Origin: an uncultured Collinsella sp.
Lineage (GTDB): Bacteria > Actinomycetota > Coriobacteriia > Coriobacteriales > Coriobacteriaceae
DNA: 7,582 nt
Direction of reading: 5' to 3'
Assembly (NCBI GenBank): GCA_900553415.1
Contig: USDH01000074.1
Coordinates: 1 to 7,582 of the forward strand
Shown here in pieces: positions 1-5,209 of the stretch; positions within the stretch are counted from its first letter, which is position 1; every line of letters starts with the position of its first letter. A program made the translations under genes and the position numbers. The notes under the pieces are model-generated. The model ran no database searches. It was not told the DNA's origin and was given only the letters and a program-made list of their open reading frames with translations.

Positions 1-1
1 C

Positions 2-439
2 TGCGGCCCCGAGGAGTGCATGCCTGCCGACGATGTCATCGAGGCCTGCAAGCCCATCGCCGAGGCCAACGGCTGCACCATCAAGCTGACCACCGACGTC
101 AAGGACGGCGTCACCGGTGCCGACGTTATCTACACCGACGTGTGGGTCTCCATGGGCGAGCCTGACGAGGTCTGGGCCGAGCGCATCGCTCAGCTCACCC
201 CGTATCGTGTTACCTCCGAGGTCATGGCTATGGCCAACCCGGGTGCCATCTTCCTACACTGCCTGCCCAGCTTCCACGACACCAACACCACGATTGGCGC
301 AGAGAAGTGCGAGCAGTTCGGCATCACCGAGCAGGAGGTCACCGACGAGGTCTTCGAGAGCCCCGCTTCCAAGGTCTTCGACGAGGCCGAGAACCGCATG
401 CACACCATCAAGGCTGTCATGTACGCTACGCTCAAGTAA
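2..439 (+). CDS. arcB: Ornithine carbamoyltransferase, C-terminal part (5' end outside window)
   Basis: This cytosolic enzyme interconverts carbamoyl phosphate + ornithine and citrulline + phosphate. Only the last 145 residues are visible, a little under half of the usual ~330, so this is the ornithine-binding domain. Seen in the sequence: the SMG-loop motif DVWVSMGE (visible residues 46-53), the HCLP motif as HCLPSFHD (86-93) and the family C-terminus ENRMHTIKAVMYATL (130-144), ending in TAA. The reading frame is open through base 2, so the ATG at base 20 is internal and not the start. A perfect terminator follows 15 nt after the stop. The next gene is a YfcC/ArcD-type transporter, which favours the catabolic role in the arginine deiminase pathway (arcB) over biosynthesis (argF). 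The protein motifs alone do not separate the two, and automatic annotation may name it argF. Family assignment is secure; the catabolic role is inferred from context. Confidence 0.95.
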   Translation, partial: CGPEECMPADDVIEACKPIAEANGCTIKLTTDVKDGVTGADVIYTDVWVSMGEPDEVWAERIAQLTPYRVTSEVMAMANPGAIFLHCLPSFHDTNTTIGAEKCEQFGITEQEVTDEVFESPASKVFDEAENRMHTIKAVMYATLK

Positions 440-454
440 GAGCTTCTAGCATCT

Positions 455-491
455 CGCTCGGGGTGCATTGCTGCGCACCCCGAGCGCTTTT
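455..491 (+). terminator. Rho-independent terminator after ornithine carbamoyltransferase
   Basis: A perfect 12-bp GC-rich stem (CGCTCGGGGTGC at 455-466 with GCACCCCGAGCG at 475-486) has an 8-nt loop and is followed by CTTTT. It lies 15 nt after the stop codon of the upstream gene. It should end most transcripts before the transporter gene, so the transporter either has its own promoter in 492-569 or depends on read-through. No convincing -35/-10 pair is visible in that gap. Confidence 0.9.
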
Positions 492-569
492 GTCTGGTAA
501 AAATCTCGCACCGAGCGACATGCACGGCACGGAAGAGCCGCTTCGGGTGAGATCAGTAAATGATTTATG

Positions 570-576
570 AAGGGGG
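570..576 (+). promoter_or_regulatory. Shine-Dalgarno sequence that decides the transporter start
   Basis: AGGGGGG, preceded by GA, lies in front of three in-frame ATGs at 560, 578 and 587. The site is downstream of the 560 ATG and only one base from the 578 ATG, so neither can use it. The ATG at 587 sits 10 nt away, an acceptable spacing, and gives a protein beginning MTETAKKKRG, a typical short basic N-terminus before the first membrane helix. Confidence 0.7.
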
Positions 577-586
577 GATGAGAACT

Positions 587-2065
587 ATGACTGAGACCGC
601 TAAGAAAAAGCGCGGTATGCCTTCATCGTTCACCATTCTTCTTGCTCTGCTGGCAATTGTCGCGGTTGTTACCGTTATCGTCTCCGGTACGTCCGGTGGC
701 GCGGTTACCGCTGCCCGCCTGAGCGATTTCTGCACCGCCCCGGTCAAGGGCTTCGCTGACGCTCTGCCCGTCTGCCTCTTCGTTATGATCCTCGGCGGCT
801 TCCTCGGCATGATGACCGAGACCGGCGCCCTGGACAACGGCATTGCCGTTCTGGTGCAGAAGCTTAAGGGCAATGAGATCATGCTCATTCCCGTGCTGAT
901 GCTCATCTTCTCCCTCGGTGGTACCACCTATGGTATGTGCGAGGAGACCGTTCCCTTCTACGCCCTGCTCGCCGCTACCATGATGGCTGCTGGCTTCGAC
1001 CCCATGGTCGGCGCCGCTACCGTCCTGCTCGGCGCTGGCTGCGGCTGCCTCGGCTCCACGGTTAACCCGTTCGCCGTCGGCGCTGCCGTCGACGCTCTGA
1101 CCGGTGTTGGCATTGAGGTCAACCAGTCCATCATCATCGGCCTCGGTGCCGTCCTGTGGATTGTTACCACTGCCATGTCCATCTTCTTCGTCATGAGCTA
1201 TGCCAAGAAGGTCAAGGCTGACAAGGGTTCCACCATCCTTTCGATGCAGGAGCTCAAGGACGCCGAAGAGGCTCACGGCAAGGCTGCTTCCGAGGTTAAC
1301 AAGGAGGTCAAGCTCACCGGTCGTCAGAAGGGTGTTCTGATCGCCTTTGCCTTCACCTTCGTCGTCATGATCGTCGGCTTCATCCCGCTGGCCGACCTCA
1401 ACGAGGGCGTCGCCAACTTCTTCGATGCTGGCGCTGTCTATGACGCCGACGGTAACGCCATCGTTCAGGGTTGGTCTGCCCTGATCACCGGCCTGCCCAT
1501 TGGCCAGTGGTACTTCGACGAGGCTTCCACCTGGTTCTTCCTCATGGCTATCCTGATCGGTATCATCGGTGGCCTGTCCGAGAAGCAGATCGTCAACACC
1601 TTCATCACCGGCGCTGCCGACATGATGTCCGTTGTCCTCGTCATCGCTCTTGCCCGTGGTATCTCCGTCCTCATGGCTAGCACCGGCCTCGACGTCTACG
1701 TCCTCGACGCTGCCGCCAATGCTCTGGCTGGCCTGTCCGGCGTGATCTTCGCTCCCATGAGCTTCCTGGTCTACTTCGGCCTGTCCTTCCTGATCCCCTC
1801 GACCTCCGGTATGGCTACTGTCTCCATGCCCATCATGGGACCGCTGGCTGTTAAGCTCGGCTTCTCGCCCGAGGTCATGGTCATGATCTTCTCCGCCGCC
1901 ATCGGCGTCGTGAACCTGTTCACCCCGACCTCTGGTGCCATCATGGGCGGTCTCGCTCTGGCTAAGATCGAGTGGACGACCTGGCTCAAGTTTGCCCTTA
2001 AGCTCATCGTCGCTCTCTCCGTCGTCTGCGCCATCATTCTGACCGTCGCCTGCGTGATGCTCTAA
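587..2065 (+). CDS. YfcC family transporter, probable arginine/ornithine antiporter
   Basis: This 492-residue polytopic membrane protein belongs to the YfcC family (DcuC-like, C4-dicarboxylate anaerobic carrier superfamily). The likely role is exchange of external arginine for internal ornithine in the arginine deiminase pathway. That is inferred from the neighbouring ornithine carbamoyltransferase; family members are also annotated as amino acid or short-peptide/dicarboxylate carriers. Seen: a basic N-terminus (KKKRG, 6-10), about 11-13 hydrophobic segments, and two pseudo-repeated halves. Each half carries a re-entrant-type polar motif: GGTTYGMCEETVPFY (111-125) with STVNPFAVGAA (157-167), then PSTSGMATVSMPIMGPLA (404-421) with FTPTSGAIMGGLALAKI (445-461). 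A charged cytoplasmic linker (about 205-247, rich in K/E/D) separates the halves. Length fits the family (~500). The start at 587 is chosen because of the SD at 570-576; the ATG at 560 would add nine residues. Codon use is strongly biased to C-ending and preferred codons, suggesting high expression. Confidence 0.88.
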   Translation: MTETAKKKRGMPSSFTILLALLAIVAVVTVIVSGTSGGAVTAARLSDFCTAPVKGFADALPVCLFVMILGGFLGMMTETGALDNGIAVLVQKLKGNEIMLIPVLMLIFSLGGTTYGMCEETVPFYALLAATMMAAGFDPMVGAATVLLGAGCGCLGSTVNPFAVGAAVDALTGVGIEVNQSIIIGLGAVLWIVTTAMSIFFVMSYAKKVKADKGSTILSMQELKDAEEAHGKAASEVNKEVKLTGRQKGVLIAFAFTFVVMIVGFIPLADLNEGVANFFDAGAVYDADGNAIVQGWSALITGLPIGQWYFDEASTWFFLMAILIGIIGGLSEKQIVNTFITGAADMMSVVLVIALARGISVLMASTGLDVYVLDAAANALAGLSGVIFAPMSFLVYFGLSFLIPSTSGMATVSMPIMGPLAVKLGFSPEVMVMIFSAAIGVVNLFTPTSGAIMGGLALAKIEWTTWLKFALKLIVALSVVCAIILTVACVML

Positions 2066-2077
2066 GTACCTCTTGGG

Positions 2078-2150
2078 TACCCCACGGAACCTTGACGATC
2101 CTGCAAAGGATCACCTGGTCATCGTCTGTCCGGTGGGGTAACCCCACCGG
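2078..2150 (+). other. Structured 3' UTR of the transporter gene with alternative pairings
   Basis: Starting 13 nt after the stop codon, this stretch contains a 6-bp hairpin GATCCT-GCAA-AGGATC (2097-2112, GNRA-type tetraloop) and a 9-bp hairpin CCGGTGGGG/CCCCACCGG (2130-2138 with 2142-2150, 3-nt loop). The segment GTGGGGTA (2133-2140) can instead pair with TACCCCAC (2078-2085), enclosing the GNRA hairpin. The two folds exclude each other. No U-tract follows, so this is not a simple terminator. It may be a 3' UTR stability element, part of a small RNA, or chance; no known RNA family is recognised. Confidence 0.45.
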
Positions 2151-2166
2151 TAGACTCCTACCTTTA

Positions 2167-2206
2167 GCCTCCTCCCGTTCCGTGCGCGGGAGGGGGCGCT
2201 CTTGTG
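2167..2206 (+). terminator. Probable intrinsic terminator for the transporter transcript
   Basis: An 11-bp GC-rich stem (2167-2177 with 2187-2197, one G-U pair) with a 9-nt loop is followed by the moderately T-rich GCTCTTGTGTT. Its layout resembles the clear terminator at 455-491, but the T-tract is interrupted, so efficiency is uncertain. It sits about 100 nt after the stop codon. Confidence 0.6.
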
Positions 2207-2232
2207 TTCCGGCGTTTTACCAAACGCCGGAA
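2207..2232. repeat. Perfect 11-bp inverted repeat
   Basis: TTCCGGCGTTT (2207-2217) pairs with AAACGCCGGAA (2222-2232) across a 4-nt loop. It begins right after the preceding terminator-like hairpin. It is not followed by a T-tract on the + strand. On the - strand the arm ends in TTCCGG and is followed by ACAAGAGCGCC, again not a terminator. The role is unknown; it is one link in a chain of hairpins that fills this gap. Confidence 0.7.
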
Positions 2233-2237
2233 TCACT

Positions 2238-2354
2238 CGACGCTGCAAGCCCGCCAGAGCGGCAATCTGCCTTTCAACTTCGGCGGCATGACCAGAAGGT
2301 CAATGCCGCCTCGTTTCAAGGCACCTTGCTCGCTCTGGCGGGCTTTCGCTGTCG
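2238..2354. repeat. Long imperfect hairpin (~117 nt), MITE- or structured-RNA-like
   Basis: The two outer arms AAGCCCGCCAGAGCG (2247-2261) and CGCTCTGGCGGGCTT (2331-2345) are perfect 15-bp complements. Moving inward, further paired blocks continue on the same axis: GCAA/TTGC (2262-2265, 2326-2329), TGCCTT/AAGGCA (2268-2273, 2318-2323), GGCGGCA/TGCCGCC (2282-2288, 2304-2310), and TGACC/GGTCA (2289-2293, 2298-2302) closed by an AGAA tetraloop. A short outer extension CGAC/GTCG (2238-2241, 2351-2354) is possible. Small internal loops and single bulges separate the blocks. No open frame within it looks coding. Candidates are a miniature inverted-repeat element, a structured RNA, or a decayed transposon end. 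No target-site duplication is evident. Confidence 0.75.
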
Positions 2355-2356
2355 TT

Positions 2357-2381
2357 GCCAAGGTATCGGCGTTTCCTTGGC
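2357..2381. repeat. 7-bp inverted repeat next to the long hairpin
   Basis: GCCAAGG (2357-2363) pairs with CCTTGGC (2375-2381) over an 11-nt loop. It starts three bases after the outermost arm of the long hairpin. Short enough to be chance on its own, it is listed because it continues the unbroken series of hairpins in this gap. Confidence 0.4.
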
Positions 2382-2403
2382 TGTCAAGCTGGATGTAGTC
2401 ATT

Positions 2404-2478
2404 GGGGACGTTCTTAAACGACTAGTCGTCGGGGACGTTCTTGTTTGACTGGTCGTTTGATCCCTTGGGGACACTCCT
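2404..2478. repeat. GGGGAC direct-repeat cluster with a nested hairpin
   Basis: GGGGACGTTCTT occurs exactly twice (2404-2415 and 2431-2442), with a diverged third copy GGGGACACTCCT at 2467-2478, all in the same orientation. The second copy lies in the 19-nt loop of a 12-bp hairpin, AAACGACTAGTC (2416-2427) with GACTGGTCGTTT (2447-2458), one G-T pair. A perfect 12-nt palindrome ACGACTAGTCGT (2418-2429) overlaps the left arm. The arrangement resembles REP-type sequences: hairpins with a conserved short signature, often spread by REP-associated tyrosine transposases. That link is inference; no such transposase gene is in the window. Confidence 0.65.
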
Positions 2479-2482
2479 AGTT

Positions 2483-2523
2483 TTGGTGCAAGGGGGACAG
2501 GTTGCTTTGCACCAAGTTGGTGC
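2483..2523. repeat. REP-like element, half copy (copy A)
   Basis: The 20-nt arm TTGGTGCAAGGGGGACAGGT (2483-2502) and the core TTGCACCAAGTTGGTGC (2507-2523) are identical to those of the element at 4170-4236; only the 4-nt spacer between them differs. The mirror-image right arm found in that copy is absent here, where the sequence runs on as GACAGTCGTCTC. TTGGTGCAA (2483-2491) can pair with TTGCACCAA (2507-2515), placing the GGGGAC signature in the loop. Confidence 0.85.
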
Positions 2524-2600
2524 GACAGTCGTCTCTTTTATGTTTCCTTTAGCCGTTGCTGCCTAGGATGGGGGTTAGTCGGTAGGAAGGGAGCGCCTGT

Positions 2601-4169
2601 ATGGACGATGCGAGCGAGCGTGCAATCGAAGAGGACATGCTCGATCAGTTCAACTACTTTGATGATGAGGACGAGGAGCTGATCGACCGTCGCGAGCCAG
2701 CGCCGCTTGATTGCTTTGATCTGGTCGATGAAGAGGCTGATGAGGTTGAGGGTGAATCAGTGGAGCCCCCACAGCCTGCGCACCGTGATTCGTTGCTCTC
2801 AAGAGCTCCCATGCACCACGGCGTTCGTGCCGGCGCGCTCCATATGAAAACTGACTGGCACCAGATCGTGACGGCAGGCGATGAGCTTGCCGTCGATGCG
2901 CCGCTCACCGATAAGTCATCCATCATCTGCCGCACCGGCATGCTTATGCTTGCAAGCGGAACAGGTGCCTGGCGCGTGCGCGATACCATGAATCGTGTTG
3001 CTGCCGTACTCGGCGTCACGATTCACGTCGACCTGAGCCTTCTGTCGTTTGAGTGCACTTGCATCGAAGATGGCCACTGCTTTAACGAGGTTGTCAGCCT
3101 GCCCACAACGGGAGTCAATACCCATCGCATTTGGATGATGGAGAGCTTCTTAAAGGAAATCGAGACGTATGGGCGCCGGTTTACCGTGCACGAGTACCAT
3201 GAGATGCTCAAGACAGTTGAGAGCTCAAAGCCCGATTACACTCCCTGGCAGCAGGGGCTTGCCGCGGCCTGTGCCTGCGGCGCTTTCGTCTTTTTGCTCG
3301 GCGGCGGCCCCATCGAGATGGCCTGTGCATTCGTGGGCGCTGGTGTCGGCAACTTTGCTCGCTCCCATATTCTCAAACAGGGTCTTGGCCAGTTCAGTGC
3401 GCTGACGACCGGCGTCGCGCTTGCTTGTATCTCGTATCTGTTGGCATTGCTCGGCCTTGGCCAGGTCGTACCGGGGGCAATGTCGCACCAAGAAGGCTAT
3501 ATCGGCGCCATGCTCTTTGTGATTCCCGGCTTTCCCCTCATCACGGCGGGACTCGACATCGCTAAGCTCGACATGAGGAGCGGTATCGAACGTCTGTCAT
3601 ATGCCGTCTCGATTATTGTGATGGCGACGCTCGTAGGTTGGATGGTTGCCGAGTGTGTGGGCCTGGCGCCGGACGACTTTGCCCCGCTCGGCCTCTCGCC
3701 GCTTGCTCTTACGCTCTTGCGCGTGGTGATGAGCTTCGTTGGCGTATTCGGCTTCTCGGTGATGTTCAACAGCCCGGTAAAGATGGCCGCGGCAGCTGGG
3801 CTGATCGGCGCCGTGTCCAATACCCTGCGTCTGACCCTTGTCGATGCGCCGACGCTGCTTCCCTTCTTGGGTCTCAGCGCGGGAATGCCTCCCGAGGCGG
3901 CTGCATTTATCGGGGCGCTCGTATCGGGTCTGCTGGCAAGTTTGGCCGAAGTCAAGCTCACCTACCCGCGCATCGCTCTCACGGTGCCTTCGATTGTCAT
4001 TATGGTGCCTGGTCTGTATCTCTACCGCTCTATGTATTACATGTGCACCTTCGACACGGTCAATATGCTCGGCTGGTTTGTGCGCGCGGTGCTCATCGTG
4101 GCGTTTCTGCCCGTTGGCTTGGGCGTGGCGAGAACTCTCACCGATCCTCGCTGGCGCCACACCAGCTAA
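2601..4169 (+). CDS. Threonine/serine exporter family protein (fused ThrE type)
   Basis: This 522-residue inner-membrane protein resembles ThrE of Corynebacterium, which exports threonine and serine using the proton gradient. Here both family domains are on one chain. Seen in order: a very acidic, likely disordered extension (1-60, many D/E); the soluble first part with the signature GMLMLASGTGAWRVRDTM (113-130); five hydrophobic helices (about 217-350) including VIPGFPLITAGLDIAKLD (307-324) and GIERLSYA (328-335); then a second membrane domain (about 362-510) including TVPSIVIMVPGLYLYRSM (461-478). The start is set by AGGAAGGGAG at 2584-2593, 7 nt before the ATG. It appears to be a single-gene unit; the gap before it holds repeats and no clear promoter. 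Codon use is less biased than in the transporter upstream. The family call is firm; the actual substrate is untested, and the acidic extension is longer than I would expect for the family. Confidence 0.9.
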   Translation: MDDASERAIEEDMLDQFNYFDDEDEELIDRREPAPLDCFDLVDEEADEVEGESVEPPQPAHRDSLLSRAPMHHGVRAGALHMKTDWHQIVTAGDELAVDAPLTDKSSIICRTGMLMLASGTGAWRVRDTMNRVAAVLGVTIHVDLSLLSFECTCIEDGHCFNEVVSLPTTGVNTHRIWMMESFLKEIETYGRRFTVHEYHEMLKTVESSKPDYTPWQQGLAAACACGAFVFLLGGGPIEMACAFVGAGVGNFARSHILKQGLGQFSALTTGVALACISYLLALLGLGQVVPGAMSHQEGYIGAMLFVIPGFPLITAGLDIAKLDMRSGIERLSYAVSIIVMATLVGWMVAECVGLAPDDFAPLGLSPLALTLLRVVMSFVGVFGFSVMFNSPVKMAAAAGLIGAVSNTLRLTLVDAPTLLPFLGLSAGMPPEAAAFIGALVSGLLASLAEVKLTYPRIALTVPSIVIMVPGLYLYRSMYYMCTFDTVNMLGWFVRAVLIVAFLPVGLGVARTLTDPRWRHTS

Positions 4170-4236
4170 TTGGTGCAAGGGGGACAGGTCACATTGCACC
4201 AAGTTGGTGCAGATGAACCTGTCCCCCTTGCACCAA
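4170..4236. repeat. Head-to-head REP pair (BIME-like), full copy (copy B)
   Basis: TTGGTGCAAGGGGGACAGGT (4170-4189) has an exact 20-nt inverted copy at 4217-4236. Between them lies the palindromic core TGCACCAA-G-TTGGTGCA (4195-4211). The element can therefore fold as one long hairpin, or as two mirror-image hairpins (4170-4202 and 4204-4236), each with GGGGAC or its complement in the loop. The left half matches the copy at 2483-2523. It begins at the base immediately after the stop codon of the exporter gene. No U-tract follows, so it is not a standard terminator, though it could protect the mRNA 3' end. Confidence 0.9.
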
Positions 4237-4239
4237 ATG

Positions 4240-4306
4240 AGTTGCGGTGAAATAGGGACCGAATTGCTGCTTAAAGGGTCAAAACAGTCCGTATTCCACC
4301 GCAACT
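4240..4306. repeat. Second inverted repeat with 22-nt arms, GGGAC-containing
   Basis: The arms at 4240-4261 and 4285-4306 match at 19 of 22 positions. The outer ten bases, AGTTGCGGTG and CACCGCAACT, are perfect, and the arm includes GGGAC (4255-4259). The loop is 23 nt. It lies three bases after the previous repeat and is unrelated to it except for the GGGAC signature. The three mismatches are A-C, G-G and C-A, so this is a somewhat decayed copy. I see no second copy in the window. Confidence 0.75.
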
Positions 4307-4357
4307 TATGGGGTCGGGGGATTATTGGTGCCCTGCATCTTCATAAACTCAACGCTT

Positions 4358-4377
4358 ACGAAGCGCATGCGTTTCGT
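4358..4377. other. Imperfect 20-nt palindrome upstream of the DUF2798 gene
   Basis: ACGAAGCG (4358-4365) pairs with CGTTTCGT (4370-4377), one G-T pair, around CATG. It could be an operator for a dimeric regulator or a hairpin in the leader of the DUF2798 transcript. The rest of 4307-4423 shows no gene, no clear -35/-10 pair and no recognised riboswitch. Confidence 0.4.
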
Positions 4378-4423
4378 GCTAGGCTGGTTCCACCACATAA
4401 GTAGTCGCAGACGCACGTACCAC

Positions 4424-4472
4424 GGGCGGGCGAGATGAAGTCCCAACAGCTCCATCTTGCCCGCCCATTTTT
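4424..4472 (+). terminator. Intrinsic terminator, possibly an attenuator of the DUF2798 gene
   Basis: GGGCGGGCGAGATG (4424-4437) pairs with CATCTTGCCCGCCC (4453-4466), 14 bp with one G-T, loop 15 nt, followed by ATTTTTG. It is about 255 nt after the exporter stop and only 44 nt before the next start codon. It may end exporter transcripts. However, the 44 nt after it, which also hold the SD, leave almost no space for a promoter, so it may equally lie inside the leader of the downstream gene. Confidence 0.85.
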
Positions 4473-4516
4473 GTTGCGTGGTGTTGCGGCGTAACACAGA
4501 AAGGATTTCGCCCTTT

Positions 4517-5110
4517 ATGCCTATCAACAAACGAGAGAGCCTGCTGTTCACCTTTATCATGTGCTTTTGCATGGTGCTCTGGATGAGCATCTACAACGTT
4601 GCCCTGCAGCATGGGGCCATCAACGGCGAGGTTGTTGCCGCCGCGTGGCTCGGCTTCCCCGTTGCCTACATTTTTGCCATGTGCTGCGACTGGTTTGTTG
4701 CCAGCCCCCTTGCCAAGGGTTTCGCCTTTAAATTCCTGGTCACGCCGGGCAAGAGCTCGCCGCTTGCCATGACGCTCGCCGTCAGCTCCTGCATGGTCGT
4801 ACCCATGGTCATCATCATGTCGCTCTACGGCGCGTGCGAAGGCCTGTTCCATATGCCCGGCGGCCCGCTTGCCAATTTGCAGGCGCTGCCGATGATGTGG
4901 CTCGTCAACATTCCGCACAACTTTATCATGGCCCTGCCCTGGAACTTGCTGGTGGCTGGTCCGGTTGCTCGCTTTGTCTTCCGCCGTGCTTTCCCCATGG
5001 GAACCGTCTTTGAAGAGCAGCATATGGAGCTCGTGCGCATGCCTGGCGCTCCCGTTGCCGATGCCGTCAACGACGTTGCCGAGAGCATGGACGCCGAGCC
5101 TGCCTGCTAG
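4517..5110 (+). CDS. DUF2798 domain-containing membrane protein
   Basis: This 197-residue protein has four predicted membrane helices (about 8-30, 42-62, 86-107 and 125-150) and a hydrophilic, acidic C-terminal tail (160-197). The N-terminus MPINKRESLLFTFIMCF and the last-helix block NFIMALPWNLLVAGPVARF (135-153) with following basic residues resemble the DUF2798 family, for which no biochemical function is known. The start is the ATG at 4517, about 12 nt after an AAAGGA SD (4500-4504 region). A longer frame from a TTG at 4457 would begin inside the terminator stem and adds residues unlike the family. The gene sits alone between two terminators. It is unusually rich in Met and Cys in its helices (for example MCFCM at 15-19 and MCC at 55-57). 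Confidence 0.85.
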   Translation: MPINKRESLLFTFIMCFCMVLWMSIYNVALQHGAINGEVVAAAWLGFPVAYIFAMCCDWFVASPLAKGFAFKFLVTPGKSSPLAMTLAVSSCMVVPMVIIMSLYGACEGLFHMPGGPLANLQALPMMWLVNIPHNFIMALPWNLLVAGPVARFVFRRAFPMGTVFEEQHMELVRMPGAPVADAVNDVAESMDAEPAC

Positions 5111-5135
5111 GCAACAGCCTCTAACCTAGAGCGCC

Positions 5136-5160
5136 CGCCGCACCCGGCGATTCCTTTTTT
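5136..5160 (+). terminator. Modest intrinsic terminator after the DUF2798 gene
   Basis: A short stem CGCCG/CGGCG (5136-5140, 5145-5149) with loop CACC is followed by ATTCC and six T residues. The stem is only 5 bp and the T-run starts five bases after it, so it is weaker than the other terminators here, but its place 25 nt after the stop codon fits. Confidence 0.5.
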
Positions 5161-5209
5161 GTAGACGTTGTCGTATGGCTGCATGCGGAAAAGGCCCCAG
5201 CGGTTAACA

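Noticed and set aside
518..560. Possible leader hairpin (CGGC/GCCG and GAAG/CTTC) before the transporter
   Set aside because: Stems of only four base pairs that compete with each other; within chance expectation and without a recognisable regulatory motif.
2092..2448. 118-codon open frame in the gap after the transporter
   Set aside because: It runs through six inverted repeats, its composition is not protein-like, and no SD precedes its ATG. Better explained by the hairpins and repeats.
2404..2502. Possible CRISPR array because of regularly spaced GGGGAC repeats
   Set aside because: Repeats are only 6-12 nt, spacings vary (27, 36, 26), the spacers contain inverted repeats themselves, and there are no cas genes.
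2541..2569. Possible promoter for the exporter gene with TAGGAT as -10
   Set aside because: The position of the -35 (TGTTTC at 17 nt) does not resemble TTGACA, and TAGGAT alone is too weak to list as a feature.
3597..4304. 235-codon open frame on the - strand opposite the exporter gene
   Set aside because: A shadow of the exporter gene; the + strand frame has clear membrane helices and ThrE motifs, and the antisense frame runs into the repeat at 4170-4236.
4457..4516. Upstream TTG extension of the DUF2798 protein
   Set aside because: The TTG lies inside the right arm of the terminator stem, lacks an SD, and the added residues do not resemble the family. The ATG at 4517 has an SD and a family-like N-terminus.
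4379..5023. 214-codon open frame on the - strand opposite the DUF2798 gene
   Set aside because: Low-complexity, His/Gly/Lys-rich antisense translation with no family resemblance, overlapping a coherent four-helix membrane protein on the + strand.
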